Below, one piece after another: positions 38,216 through 52,600 of a DNA stretch of 64,000 nucleotides. Made by a program: the position numbers and the translations under genes. The notes under the pieces are model-generated. The model saw only the letters and a list, made by a program, of their open reading frames with translations. It made no database searches and was not told the DNA's origin. Within the stretch, counting starts at the first letter, position 1. Every line of letters starts with the position of its first letter. This DNA is from Pithys albifrons albifrons (lineage: Eukaryota > Chordata > Aves > Passeriformes > Thamnophilidae): assembly GCF_047495875.1 (NCBI RefSeq), contig NC_092461.1, positions 62,794,299 to 62,858,298 of the forward strand, in the 5' to 3' direction.

Positions 38216-41200
38216 TCCTGAAAGCCTAAGGCCAGGCAAGATTCAGGAGTCAGGTATTCCTTCACTACAGTCCTCTAAACTGCTTCACTGGACTCTCAGA
38301 ATGCATCTACCAATCTTGGAGAGCTTTGAGTGGCATGCTTAAAGTTCAACTGTTTCTTATAAAACGTGGCCAGAGGAAGAAGACATAAAGAACTTGTAGG
38401 ACATGCAACCAAATACCCACTGGGTAGCTTTCTTCTCACTGCGCCTCTCTGAACTCATTCATTTGTACATAATATCAAAAAAATTATGCTTCTGTGAAAA
38501 AATACAGTAGAGTTAATGTACAAAAAGTTCTGAAGAATTCAGTGAGTTACATACAGTGCAAGCACAGGAAAATGCAGAGTTCTGTATCCTAGAAGTGTGG
38601 ATGCTAATTCAAGTATCCCAGAACACTTTCCATATTTTCTGGAGTAATATGCATGGGCATATATATCTAGTCTCTCACTTTGAATCCATGTATATGGTAG
38701 GTACAAAGGAACTTCTTTAGAAATGCATTACGGGCACAATTCCAGAATCAGGATTACCTGCCTGAGCGTAGCTGTTGTGGAATGGAAGGGTATAGACTTC
38801 TTCAATTTTTAAAGGAAGCTCTTCTACACTCCTACATCTTTCCTGCAGTGGAATCAGATAGTATGGAAGTTATACCCAACTACAATTTGTCTCAGGACTG
38901 CAGTGCTAAAAATAGTTCCCCTGAGGGGTAACCAGAACAGAGGATAAAGTGCAGGTGAGAAAGACAAAAGTTCATAATTGACTCAATTCATCACAGGACT
39001 TTTCAATTTGTCAGATTGTTGTCATCACTATCACTTGCTGCCAGAAGATTAATGGTTGAAATAATCATCATGTTCAAATTTGTGTTTTTTCCCTTACATC
39101 CCCTGCTAAAATACTGATTCTCCTTACCATTTCTTCTAAGGTAACTCCCTTATTAGTGGTTGCATCATAATTCAGTACCAAGCAAGGCCACTGCAATAAT
39201 GAGAAAAAGATATGGTTTTTATCCTACCAGGAGAGCTGGTTAGATTTGTCATAGCTAAACTGTTTTTTTTTTGTTTGGTTGGGATTTTTTTTAATACCCA
39301 AAAATAAAGATGAAGGAAAAAAAACCCAGAAAATGAAAACCCCACATATTTGTCACGTCATGCTTAGGGAAAAAGAAAACAAAGCTAGCAAAAGTTTTTC
39401 CAAGCTAGAGCCTAATATGACGATTTAATGCACTGAGAAACCGTGGTTCTTCCCTTCTCAGCTGCCAGTTGGCCAAGAGTTCTAACTTCAGCAGAGTAAA
39501 CAAGTGATCAGTGAGTCTGGGAAGAGCTCAACACACCAGACAGCTGGAAAATAGGGGCAAATAAAGGCAGGAAAATCAACAGATTTAACCAGTCAACACA
39601 AGGTAGGTGATTCCATGCTCAGCAGTAGGGAAAGTGCTAAGGAAAGAGTATGTATGGAGCCTATAAGACTTTTAAAGTGTGAGAACTCAGAGAGCAGTGT
39701 GCTCTCAGAACTTATGCTGACTTCACATTTTGGACAGAGTTCAATTTCATTACTAAAGAAATTTGAGGTAAACCATCCAATACTTAATAAAAATTGAAAA
39801 AATGCCAAAAATTTAGAAGCCAAAATGTCTCATAGCTTTTAATGTTAATTATTAGTAAACTGAAAACCAATGGTCATCTTTAACATAATTCTTATTTTTG
39901 CCCTTACTCAAAACTTTCAGCCTAAAAAAAAAAATTGCAATAACAAAGAATGAAGGGCCTGAATGACTCCCAGGTTAAATTCACCAAAATCAGGAAAACT
40001 TTAATTATGAAGGTTCAGTCTTACCATTTCCCCTGTTGAGTATGCCTCTAATATTGCACATAGTCAAGGTACCACTTGCCTAAAAAAACAACTATTTTCA
40101 TGATGTCGTTCTGGACAGAGCGTGGGAATACACATAGTTTAGCATACAGATTCATTTTTTCCTAGAGAGTCAAGGAAGCATCAGCCCCTATAGCCCTTTT
40201 ATTTTTATAACAACGAAGCATCAGCAAATCCCATAACACTTTAGGAAAACATTTCATTTAACCCTTTAGTGATCTCATCTCAGACATAATGATGAGAGTA
40301 TTTGGGAACAGAAAAACCAGACACATTGCAGGGGCAGCTATAGTGTAGCAACTTTTATATAGTAGCAGGGACCTTTCAGTCTCACTTCATCTGTTCTCAC
40401 TAAGAAGCCAATGTGCTTAGCCTGCCTCTTACGTATAATTAACTTAGGGGTTACACCTGCTAAGACAGTCAAGCTTGAAGAAATTGGCACCTAAGGTAAG
40501 GACATACCAGTAAAACAGGTAGGGTAATGCAGCTACAATAGCTGGCAGACTCACTCAAAGCCCACTTGATCATAAATCTTGACATGGTCACAACATCTAA
40601 AGTAAGCACATATGAAAGTCTGTAATACAGTTTCAAGTAACCAAAAGAATGATAAGGCAGTATTCATTGCATGGGAAAATGCATTTGCTGGAGTCAAGTT
40701 TTCCTGGTGTTGACTTGAGTGTGACTAATACCTTCTTCTGCACACGGGAATGACCTAAATGCCAATATTCATGTGTAGACATGTATAGATAATGTTGCTA
40801 TCTAGAATTAAATAAAGAAATAAATATAAAATATATATTTTACATATGTAATTATGTATACATGAGCATATAATTCTACATCTAAACTCTTGTTGCTGGC
40901 CCTGACTTAAGGATATCATACATTGATAGCTCAATAAAACCATAATAAACCAGTATATTTATAAACATGACCTTTAGATAATAATTCAAATGTAGTCAGC
41001 TACTTTAGGGAAAAAAACCCAACAAAACATAAGGAAAAAAAAAAGGCAAGTTCATATGTCTATCCCACCAACCCAAACCCAAACCACTTGTCATTCTCCT
41101 TCTAAGTGCCAAAAGTCCATAATGTCCTCAATCTACTGCCAAAACCTCTAGTTCATCCCCTGAAAAACATCTATGTCTCACATCCTGTGTCAGAAAAAAA

Positions 41201-43814
41201 AATTAATTGTAGAGAAAACTGAAAAAGTGAAAACTGAGTGAAAAACGTGAAATGTATATTGAGAAAGGCCAAGAGAGAAGAGTTACCATGGGGTGGAGCG
41301 TTTCTGGAAGACATCATGATTACTTTGCAGGTCAGAACAATCCCTCTGGATGTATAAACAGTCCCAATACCAGATGTGGGTCCTGTATTGATGTTGATGA
41401 GGGTATTCAGTGATAAAGAAAAGAGAGCTGTCATTTCTTTCCAAGCAGAGCTAGTTTTAGCAGGTATGAGTGGTGCCACCTGAGGAGCCCATAGAACAGT
41501 CAATTGTTCAACTGTATTGACTAGTTGAAAATGTCTTGTCCTAGGGATAGGTGAAATTCAGTGTTGTAGAAGTAGCAGAAAGATTTGGGGTGGAAGGAAG
41601 AAGTCATGGTACTTTGGAGAATGAGAAGGTATTAGTCAAATTTCAAGAAAGCAAAAGAGGCTGAGGGCATTCAAGCTGAGCAACAAGGAGTTGGAGGGTC
41701 TTCAAAGAAATAGAACAGTTTTGGAGGGGTTAGCAAAATGTCTTAAGGAACACCTTGCAGGAAAGGGATGTTAACAGGGTTTGACCCATTTCAAGGAGGT
41801 TTTCACAAAAGTGAGAATTTGAAAAGAAAAACCACTGGGCTGCAGAGACCACTGGATGTGGCATTTCTAAAAGGCTATGGGTTGGAAGAGAAATTCCTGA
41901 CCCTTCTGCCAGTCTGCCTCTCTGTACTTTCTTTTCAGCTGTGGCACAGGAGGGTCTTGTTCCTCATCCTCATGGCTTTCCCCTTTCTCTCTCAGTATCC
42001 ACCACTCTCCTCCACTGCCCTTTAACACAGCAGCTATGCTCCCTCTCTCTACTTAGAGAGTCCCTTGGCACTTCCCAGACTGTGAGCACTAAAGGGCAAG
42101 AGACAGAGGAGAGAGAAAAGAAGCAGGATTGAAAGAAAATGGAATTCTGGCTGGAAAAGCATTTGCTGCTCCTGATGCCACCAAAGGCCTGGGTTCCCCT
42201 TCAGTCCTCCTCTCTCCCTCCCTGTCCAGGCAGAACTCACTACTGCAGCAAAGGGAAACTCCCCAACAGATACTGTCATCTACTGTCCTTAGGCTGACAC
42301 TTACCCAAAACCTCCTGTCATGGCAAATGTAATTATTATTTACTTTCAGTGGTAATTTAGGGGACTGAATCTTTTCCAAGCTTGTGTCAGTGAAGTTGAA
42401 TTTTAAAGAGACTGTAGCAGGAAGTTGTACTATTTGCCTGGCTGGTTTATTTTGTTTTTATTTGAATTCCACATTTGGTTGAAGGGAGGGATAAATATTT
42501 TTCCTCTTCCTTCATTCTACTATCAGTGAGTGGGAAGGTGGAACTTGGTTAGGTTGGTGTAAAAGGCAGAGCCATTCTTACTTCTGTACTGTCCTAGGGA
42601 ATTCAGAATATTTTTCATAGTTGGCTCATTCTCTTACCAAGGCTGTACACACGGTTCTAAAAAAAGGACAGAAATGCCATTTTGCAACTAGTTTCGAAAC
42701 TTGTTTTCATTCTGCACTTTAATAAATCCAAGGCCTTTCTAACATTTTCTTCAAAGTGAATGCTGTCAGATAGTTACTTTTACACTGAAAAAATCAGTAT
42801 TAGGAAAGGAAGAGTAGTAAGGGTAGTGGTCTGTTGTGCAGACCAACACTCAACTCCACAGAGGCATCTAGGAGCTGCACTGCAGCTGCAGATGATGCAG
42901 TTTCCAAGGACAGGTTCAAATCCAGCAAAATCTTCTGGAAGCCATCCATTCTTTTCCCTTGCTCTGATCCTGACTGTTCTTACTCCTGCTGACACTTTTA
43001 CATAAACATTAACTGATCACTTTGGGCTGTTCTGTTGGTTTAGGTTTTTTGTTTGTTTCTTTCTTTGTTTTTAGTGGCTAAATTTCAATCAGAACATAGA
43101 GCTATGAAAATGCTAGAAGTGGCATAAGAAAGGGCACAGAAGCATAGAGCCAAGAGGGAGAAGAAATAAAACATGTTTTTTCAGATATAATCTCATCTTA
43201 AATGGGCTTAAGTTGATCTTAAAATCCAGTTTTGGAAGTCACACAAACTTCAGACAAGTCAGACTGGAGAAACTTTATAACAGTCATCTTATGAAGGATG
43301 GCACTAGGGACGGAAAGTGTTCTAATAACGTGCACCTGTCCTGCTACAGGAGATGAGACCTGTCCCTGAGATACTGAATTACCTCAAGGCAAACTTCAGA
43401 TAACAAGGACTTTTTTCTAGGTATTAGCCCAGGTGCTATTTACCAGTCTCATAAACAATAGAAGAAGTTTTCGGTGGAGTTAAGCTTCATTTCCTCATAA
43501 TGATAGATTTTGAGGTTAGAGTCTCTGCCATACTTGTCTGGGACTTGAGGAGGCTGACCTTTCCTGTCAGGAAGATAGTCTGATACAGAAACTCCATAAA
43601 TAACCTTGGCTTGTGGTTGAAGTGTGTTCTGCCAAAGAGCGCCCTTTTGAAGCCATCTTCTTTGGGTCTCAAGAAGGCCAAGACAGCACTTTCCAGATAA
43701 ATTAATATAGAGGTTTTTAAATCTGACTACACCCACTATGTGCTTTCATTACTTTGCTTCATAGGTGGTAAAATGATCTACAAGAACTTTTTGAGAAGAA
43801 AAAGCAACTGTATT

Positions 43815-43854
43815 TTATATATATGTATATATATATATACACACATATACACAT
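43815..43854. repeat. Compound TA/CA microsatellite
   Basis: Alternating TA units with a TG interruption grade into CA/TA units over about 40 bases. Confidence 0.85.
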
Positions 43855-46800
43855 CATGTTTTATTGCATTTAAGATTTTCCCTATTAGTTAAGACTCTCT
43901 GAGCAACAGAAAAAAGCTTTTAACCTGTAGTTTTTCCAGAAGCAGCTGACAGCCTGAACTAAGCTTCATGCTTTTACAGCCTCTCCCTGCAGTGGGACCA
44001 AGCAGACAGATCATTTCAATGAAATAAATCATGGTCACCTTTCTACAAAAATGCCTTTCACACAAACCAATCCACAGGCAAGTTTTAAGACAGCAATACC
44101 TGAATTGTAAGTAGCAAAGTGATAGCAAATCAATAGTTGTGTCACAGCACTAATAATAAAGACATGCTAACAAATCATGCATTAGAGCTTATTGCAGATC
44201 TTAATTTCTGCCTGTCTGGTGCTCATGTGAAATCCCGCGAAGTGAAAGTGGTGGAATTTGTTGACTAGTTTAGAAGCAGTTTGAGCTAGAGATCTGATCT
44301 GCTCTCTTGTGATCTTTCTTTCACTTAAGAAAAACAGGAGAGAGATACTTTATCACTCAGTGACAGTAATCATTGGCATACCATCAGTCATTTTTAAACC
44401 TTTCCACTTGAGGTAAGTTACTTATTAAAATAAAAATTTGTCGTTTTTATTAGGACAGCATAGTTTCCTGCAATTTTTTTTTCCATTTGACTGTTATTCC
44501 TGAAATTAGCACAACCTAAGGCAGCCTGTGTTAACTCTTTCTTATGCTAAACAGCCCTTGTTAGTTTAACAGAACAAAAGCTTTGATTGTAAGTGCAAAT
44601 ATGTGTGAGAATCTAGAGTCAAAGCACATTGGTGGCTTTTTTTTTCTGAATGAGTTGCTTTGGCGCAAGTTTCCAAATAAAGATTTAATTGCACCCACTT
44701 GCATCAATTACAATATCAAAGTGCAGAAGTTATAAAAACAGAAGGTGCATACACAATGGCTATTTCACAGTCTGTTTTGAAAACAGATTAGACACAGTTA
44801 TAATGATCATTTCTTCAAAAGAATTTAGAGATTATCAGAAACAGAACTCAGTCCAAATTCTTTGTATCCCTCCACCCCAGCATGGTCTCCTTCACAGCAT
44901 TTAACAAAATAGTTAATGTGTGTTTTCAACAGGGGCAAATTGAAATCTGGAGGTAAATACAGTTACAGTACCTGGTTCTTAATATTGCAATGCCTGTGGT
45001 ACCTTTGGGTGATCTCATTTCCTGCACTTACACTTTGACGTAATCACACTTAGCACCTGCACGTACAACTTAGCAATTCATTCCAGCAGCCCAGACACTC
45101 TTCATGGACCCCTCAAAGTTGAAAATAACTGTCTGCACCTTTCCAAGGAGAAATCTGATTCTCATATACTTGAAAGCCCTTTGTGATTCTGAAATTTCAA
45201 CAGAGCACCTCTTTATGTTTTGAATATTAATGATCAGAAAGACATTTGTTTAGATCGTAGAAATTCCCTGGAAAGTGTTCTGATACAGATTGTACAATAC
45301 AATACATGTTAAAAACAAGGGACATCAGTAATGCTTTTGAGAAAGCCTAAGCTTCAACCTCACTTAGGCAAAGTGCTTAATTATTACAGCTAATAGTTGT
45401 CGGATCAAGAACATACACATGTTCCACTACATATTAATTGCTGAAAAGTCAGGAATATATTGAAAAAATGTAGACAATGTTGATATAGTGATTGACAGAA
45501 TTCCTTTATGAACATGATGCATTAGTTAGGCATGTCATTTTTCTTATGCAAAGATTCTGTTTTCTGAGGGTCTTTATTTCCACAAGCAGAATGACATTGC
45601 AGACGTCCCAGGCAAGGCCCTTCATGTACTGTGTTTTCTGAAGACTGTTCCATTGGAGGTTAATTCTGATCATTTTGGCAAAGCAACAGTCACTCCAGAG
45701 AGTGCCTCCCATCCCAAGTTAAGCCTCACATCTTGTCCACGAGGTGAGATCTGGACCACTTTGATTCTTGCTGAACATATACATGTGGTGTCTCAATTGT
45801 CCCCAGTGCTGTGTCAGGGCACACCACTGCTTTGCTCTCACTGACCCTTAAGCTGTTTAGAAACTTTGTGTTGGCCTGGAGCCCCACTCCTGAGGCACCC
45901 CAGTTTTATGAATGCAGAAGACAACCCCTGTATCCATATAGTACTTGTATCGAGTTTGCCTCTGCAAAGAATCTGTCCCAGTGTTTTAGGAGACTGAAAA
46001 ATCCTTTTGGAAAACTTGTTGCTTCTTAAATTTACTTGACTTTTCACTCTTCTAAAAGTAGATTTCTAACTGTGGTTTCAGTCATTTCAAATTTTTCTGA
46101 GGGATTAGGCATTTAAATCACGCTGACATGAAAATATCCAGTGAAATTTCCACTGAATAACTGAAAATAAAAGTTGAAATATTGTAAAAATATCAGCTAA
46201 TTTAGAGTATCAAGGACACCTTCAAGAATATTGAAGGATTTGGAGTCACTGCCAAAGATAGCCAGGTGGTCAATTCAAACACATTACAAAACCTTTCTGA
46301 AAAGTAAAAAACCACTGTGATTTTATGTCAGATTGTATTTCCGTGCAGTTCTGTCACTGTCTTTTTTATATTACAAGCATTCTCAGAAGCAAAGTTACCA
46401 ATCCCTACATCTCACACAAGTACAAGTGCTGGCCTGACTGGAGCTGTGATGGACATACTCCCCATGGTCCCTGTGAAGCTGCTTTGCATCCTCTGCCAGG
46501 CAGAGGTGGCAGCCCTGGCACACAGAGGCAGCCAGCATGGGGTCTGTGTGGGGAGATCTGCAAAGTTACTGTGGGAAAGACAGATAGAAAAACCTCTCAT
46601 GTGCACAGGGTTGGAACTGCAACATATTTTGTTCATGATAGACTTATCCTTGGTGATTAGCAGCAGCTCTTGAGTCTCAGGCAAAAACCAGTATCTCCCT
46701 ATATAATCCCAGTTCACCTACTGTTACAAAGCGGAATGATGACATGGGCCATGATGACATCTAGCAATTTCTCCTAACTTTGGTGCATGGCAGGGAAGTT

Positions 46801-48480
46801 AAATAGGTGTCAGATGTAGGGTGATGTGAAGAATAGGGTGCCTGTCCCCCTCAAGGTAAACAAGCATGTGCCAGGCAAGCACCTTATGTCTCATGTTGCC
46901 ACTGAGATGACAGCTTCTTATCATTTCTCTTCACTTCCATACTCTCCTCACCGCATCTCATGATTGCTTTCCTGATTTTAGATGCATATGCTTTAGCTTT
47001 AAAATAATAAACAGACAATGGAGAAGGATATACTCTTTGAGAGAGGAGGTGATTGAGTAACTCAGAAAGCTGTGAACAGAAGAGCAGACATTCTACCAAA
47101 TCACTTACCGTTTTAAATACCTGGCATTCTGGGACGAAAAGGTTTCAAAGTCAAATGACTATAATGACCCTTGAAAATCTATATTTGGGTAGATAAACTG
47201 ATAGTGCTGAGCATTGCTGTTGCCTCCACCTTGTTGTAAGGGATGAGCAAACAGCTTCCAGGAGTTGGGGAGCCACTCACTCAGATGAGAGACCTCTGGT
47301 GAGCCATCAGTGTAAATGAAAAGTGGGAAGAGTGAGGTGCTACACTTAAAAATGCATTGCAGAGGTTTTCTCATTTTGCACATTTAGGGACAATCACAGC
47401 AGGACAATGATGATGTGCAGCCAGGAGATTTACTCTCATAGCCGAACTACACAGCAGAATTAGTATCACAGTGTCTGGGGAACAGCTCCCTTTTGGTCAA
47501 AGTATTTAACAGACAGGTTGCCAGGAACTGAAATCCAGTGGAAGCAGCAGTTCCCAAACTAGGATTCACCCTCTGGGAAAGATGGGGGGTGGTATGAGAG
47601 ATACTGGCAGGGCTGCAAACTGAGATGAGCAGCTGTAATCCTGAATACTGGATGCTGAATGAGCTGGGGAGGAAAGGGGGAGAGAAGGGTCATGAATGGT
47701 AGAGCTCAGCTGGGAGAAGGGCACAGGAAAAACAGTTTGGGAAATGCTGAACCAGAAGCCTTTTTTTCAAATCCCGTCTTTTCCATTGTTGCTTCCTTGA
47801 ACAAAAGCAGCCCATGGAAAGACAAAGGCTTAAAACTATAAGGCCTGACACATATTTCCTCATCTCAGTATCAAATATCTCCTGCGATATTTACAATTTG
47901 TATACCATAAATAGAAATGCTTGAATGCAGAGCTCATTTCCTGGTTTCTCAGAAAATGACATCCTCTTCCTTCTTGCCAGTTTTCCACATCTCCCTGTGC
48001 TTAATGCTGGTGGCCTGCCTTTCCCCACCATTGTAGTGGTTGTTCTCTTTTCCAGCAGCCACAGCTTCACATTCAGTAACCTTTGCCCTTCCATTTGATC
48101 AGAGCCAAAATGCCACCTTTAGAAAACTAACGTACCAGAGAAAATGGAAATATGAAGCTGGGTGACCCAACGTGCTCTTATCTTACCCTGTTTTGCCACT
48201 GAGGTTTATTTTCTGGAATTCACCCATCAATTTTAAATTCATGACAGATTTTCTAAGGGAGCATCTCCTTATGAGCCCCTTTTAAAACTGAACCTCTATT
48301 AACATGGTAAATTTGAGGCAGAGCAACTATTTACTGAAAAAGAACAGTATTTTACCTGCAGGCTTCTTTGAAGTCTTCTTGTCATTACCAGAAATTTCAT
48401 TGAATTATCTTCAATCCCTCAAATCAGCTTTCTTCTTACACAAGAGAGTTTCACCTTCTTTTTGATCCTACAAGTGAATC

Positions 48481-48508
48481 CACGTGGAAAAGATTGAGAG
48501 TGACGTCA
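48481..48508. promoter_or_regulatory. E-box plus full CRE
   Basis: CACGTG (48481-48486) is followed 14 bases later by the full palindromic cAMP response element TGACGTCA (48501-48508). Both contain CpG, which is rare in this AT-rich neighbourhood. Full CREs are bound by CREB/ATF factors and CACGTG by USF, MYC or CLOCK-type factors. It could be a distal enhancer or a chance pair. Confidence 0.35.
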
Positions 48509-49356
48509 CAAGTTCAGCATTATGATTTAAATTTGGGATCAAGCAAAAGGAGGGGAAAAAAATTACACGCATCCATGATTACTGTGTTTGGATTATTCAG
48601 ATGCATGCTTAAAAAAATAAAGTCTTTTTTCAGTGAATATGAAAAGTACCATGGGATCTTTTAACAGTAGCTATTACTTGCCCTCATATATATATATCTC
48701 CAAAACTTTGGCTTCTTCCTCTGTCTTTCATTGTTTATGTGACTTTTTCGTTGTTGTTGTCAGAGCCAGAGGTAATAGTGTTTCCACGATGCTGTATGTA
48801 AATAAGTTTTAGACCTTTCAAAAGGAGAAGCATATGTTTCCATAAGCTCCAAGCCCCTTCTATCCTCTCAAGTGGAATACACAGAGATCAGAAAACACAA
48901 AAGCACTGAGTTAAAACACTCACCCCTAATTATTATTAATTATTGTAAAGTTCAGGCAAATATCTGGAAGGTGACCTTTTTAGAACAAACATTTATACAC
49001 AGAAAAAGTTGAACAAGTAAATCAAAGGTCAGAGAAAACAGCATGAAGGGAGAAACTTAAGGAAGTCTATCTGCTTAGTTCATTACAACAGGAGACTAAG
49101 AGGGCACTGGCCAATTTTGAATCCCAAGGCTACCAGGAAGAAAGCTCCTCAGTACCCCAGCAGAACTGGGAACGTGCCAGAGACTGGCACTGGAGGTGAA
49201 ATAGCAATGTGCTACGTACATGTTTTTTGAGCTGAAGTAATGCTTCACTGCAACTCATTACCACAGAAATACCATCTGCACATCTTGAAGAATATGAATG
49301 GCCCCTTTTGGAAGACTTGAATTAGTCAGTTGATTCTGCTTTATTCTTTGACTTTC

Positions 49357-49520
49357 ACAGAATCACAGAATCATTTAGGTTGGAAAAGACTTCTAAGACC
49401 ATCAAGTGCAGATCAAGCAAACAAACATTAGCCAAAAAACTAAACATATCAAAACCTAATTATTTAGCTTTGGAACTACCTGTTGTACTAATTCACAGTT
49501 GATACTGTTGCTACCATGGA
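49357..49520 (-). mobile_element. CR1 3' end, minus orientation
   Basis: The block begins with 'cagaatcacagaatcattta' followed by 'ggttggaaaagacttctaag' and 'accatcaag', which is the reverse complement of a CR1 3' end with its octamer-like tail. From about 49410 it decays: the usual downstream CR1 words can still be aligned loosely to about 49450 and then fade. The right boundary is approximate. Confidence 0.88.
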
Positions 49521-49625
49521 AAAGCTTTTCCAGAGTTTTCTGCTGTAGAGCACAAGATGTTGCCAACTCTAAAGGTAATTTACTGTTAAGATACTGGTTA
49601 ATCCCTTTAATTGCAAGTGCTTTCT

Positions 49626-49647
49626 GTCCTTTAGCAGTCCTTTAGCT
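49626..49647. repeat. 11-base tandem duplication
   Basis: 'gtcctttagca' is followed directly by 'gtcctttagct'. Confidence 0.8.
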
Positions 49648-52600
49648 TGAGCATTAAAGAAGAACCTAAACTGAGACATGGTCTTTATGAAAGCAGTGCT
49701 CCCAAATGTAATCATTTGGGAAGAGTTATACAATAAGCAGAAGTTTATATAATAAAGACATGTATTATATATATGTGAAAAATAATGTGAATATTTTCAG
49801 AAAATTTCAATAATTTACTGAAGGAAGATGAGGCTAATAATGATTATAGTGTTTGAATGATTATATCTATAATTGATTTTATTTATCTGTTAATTGAATT
49901 TATCCTCTTTCAAAATTGTTCTCCATGGTGTAAAATGGCAAAGAGCCCTTGCTTACCATGGAGGCAGGTATCTGTCCTCATATTGGAAGTGTGGCTTTCA
50001 TATTAAATATAATCTGCTGAGTGAAACATGCTTGAAAACTGGAGCCACTGTCTAAGCAAAATTTCCAGGGGAATATCTCTAGGAGTTACTGCTGTGAAGG
50101 AGAGATGAAATTGCCTCCTCTACCCAGGAATTTACAGGGCTAAGACAGAGAACTGCCAGCACAGGCAGCTGCCTTGGGCACCAGCCACTGAGGAGAAATT
50201 ACAGTGGGTATATGCTCTGCCTTGCCCGGCTCACAATTCCATGTAGGAGCGACAGTTGACTTTCATCATGGTCTTGAGCTAATATGTTAAATCACTTTCA
50301 TCATGTGCTTGACATAATACGATGGATTAGGACTAATTCCCCATTCATTATTCCAACAACCTTAGATCCAAACAGCAAACGTGGATGAGCCTATATCCAG
50401 CTGATACAGGGAGTAGGTACCTACAGACAGTCATAGGGTAGCATCTCAGCAGGCTGGAGCTAAACCCTCCCTGCTGAAGGCATTAAAAATTCTGCCTAAT
50501 ATCCAGCTTCTCTGCAAGGCATTCACGACGGTGGAGCACAGCTGGGGAGAACATATTGCCCCTTTACCAAAAGGCATCTCTTGGTACTCCTAGTTAGAGG
50601 GATGACAATTTGTGCATCATCAGGGCCAAAAGATGGATGGAGGATGAGGTACCTTATTGTTCGGTGCTAAGCAAATGGAAACACTTGCCTTGCTGCAGTT
50701 GCAGTAACCTTTCAGTGAGCATTTCCCTACAGCATCAGCCCAACACAGTGTATACTATGTGCAGTTGCTTCTGCACAATGAGAAGTTTTCTGGAACACTA
50801 AGTCCAGAGCTCATCTCTGCACTACTTCTAAACCACTGCAATGGCACCTGGGTTTCCTTACTTGCCTCCAGTTTTCTTTGACATCTACCCTGGCTTTCTC
50901 AAGCTTACCAGACTATATGTCTTCGATAGACCCACTCAGTTGTAAATCCCACCAGCCCCTGAACCTAACTGCTGTAGAACTTTAATTTGAGCCATATACT
51001 TTCTGAAATAGCAATTCCATACGCTTTTAAAGGCATCCAGTGAAAATAGAAGTCTCTGAACTTAGACACTGACTTCAATAAGATTTTTGCCTGCGTATGC
51101 ACAGCAGAACTGAGCTATTAACTGCTGATAAAGGACTAGCTCTTTGAAATATGTTTTATACTTTGATGGGTTTTTTTAAGGAGGAAGTTAAAAGAATTTA
51201 AAAGAACATTTAGATTCAATGATCAAGTATTCCAGGCACTTAGTAGTTCTCAAATTAAGGTGCCATTTAATAAGGCATAGGTCACAAATGAGTTTAAGAA
51301 TGTAGTTGGAGATATGCAAGAGAACTCTGAAGTTTATCCTATTATCATCATTCTGGCTGAAGTTACTCGCCTGAGATTTTTTATGCTTTCAACTGTTTTG
51401 GCAACATCTATCTGGTTTTATGCACATATTCTGGAAAAAAAAAAGGGAATATTGAAAAACTGGCAAGACCTTGACATTCCTCAGCAGAAGCCTATAGTCA
51501 ATCTGAACTCCCAGCTTCTTGAATAAAATGCAGTAGGATATCATGCTCTTTGTAGAGCAGCTACTAAAGGTTGGAGAAGAGAAATACACTCTGATAGCTA
51601 TGTATTTCCTAGTCGGGGTGGAATGTTCATAGCTACTGCACTTTAAAAATGACTTTTATATTTCTAAGCTATCCCAGTGTCCTTTGACTCCTATCAATTT
51701 TATTCATCTACCTGCCTGTTTTGCATGTTTATTCCTGCCTCTTTCAAAAACTGCAGCTTTCTGTATTAGATTGTTTCTTTCTCCTTCTATTTTGTGGCAG
51801 AAAATGTGTTAAATTAATGCACAATTTTTTTTCAAGTTTAGTAAATATCAAGTAATGTTGGGGAGATCTGTGCCTCCCTTGTACCTCTGGGAAGGCACAT
51901 GCTTGACTCAGCTGACATATCAGCGCTGTATGTGGATGGAATATGCTCAGTGTATTGCAAATTTTTGCAACTCTGCAGTTTTCACGTATATATACTTCAG
52001 CCAGTTGTAGATAGATTTTCAAAAGGATGCCAAAGAATAATACATTTTTATTCTCTCTTGCCAAGTTTTTAGCCTCTTACTGGGAATGTTGTTTTGTATA
52101 AATAATTAAACATCGAAACCAAAGCAAGACTACTTTTTCAGACCCAATGATTATCACATCTCTTTGGTCTATTGCTCATATTCCTGTTTCAAGTTGAACA
52201 GAATAGCAATTTTTAAGCTGGTATTCTAGATTGCAGGTAAATGATGTAACCAGCAGGCTTTCCTCACATTTCCATGAAAACAATTCCAGGAGATCATTTG
52301 TTTGTTCTAATGTCAACCAAGGAAATTTTCATTTCTTGGCCACATGTAGCCTTGAAAAGTGTGTCTTCTATAAATACAACCAGTACAGGCTAATATTAGT
52401 AGGAATAGTTTAAAATAATTCTTGTCATCTTACCAGAGGAATCAAATAGTCTTTACTCCTTAAATGTCTGAAGATCTAAATTAAAATCTTTGTTTCTCAA
52501 ATACTTGTACATCTGGATCTTTAATCTGCTCCTGTTGAGCTTTTTTTTTCTCCTCATTTCCACTGCTACTTACACATCAAGCTTGAAGTTCTTTATAGAA

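Larger units (their letters stand above)
35001..49356. other. Non-coding stretch, upstream side of the CpG island
   Basis: CpG density drops at once after about 35.0 kb. I see no supported gene in 14 kb. Items within it: an octamer ATGCAAAT (36842-36849), a 21-base tandem repeat (38166-38207), an AT-rich self-complementary patch near 40828-40865, two minus-strand exon candidates (41287-41479 and 43449-43563, listed as findings), a TA/CA repeat (43815-43854) and a CRE/E-box pair (48481-48508). Open frames at 36534-36776, 37376-37840, 39593-39823, 41768-42379, 42760-43005, 45506-46047, 46317-46717 and 47159-48094 overlap on both strands and show no familiar motif. Confidence 0.55.

Noticed and set aside
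41069..41090. 'caacccaaacccaaacc' as a telomere-like repeat
   Set aside because: Only two or three degenerate units and not the vertebrate TTAGGG sequence.
41660..41800. Possible CR1 fragment ('aggctgagggcattcaagct')
   Set aside because: A few words resemble CR1 but the order and surrounding sequence do not follow the element.
46317..46717. Overlapping 118-, 111- and 101-codon frames on both strands
   Set aside because: Three frames open together usually reflects a local lack of stop codons. None has a familiar motif or clear exon borders.
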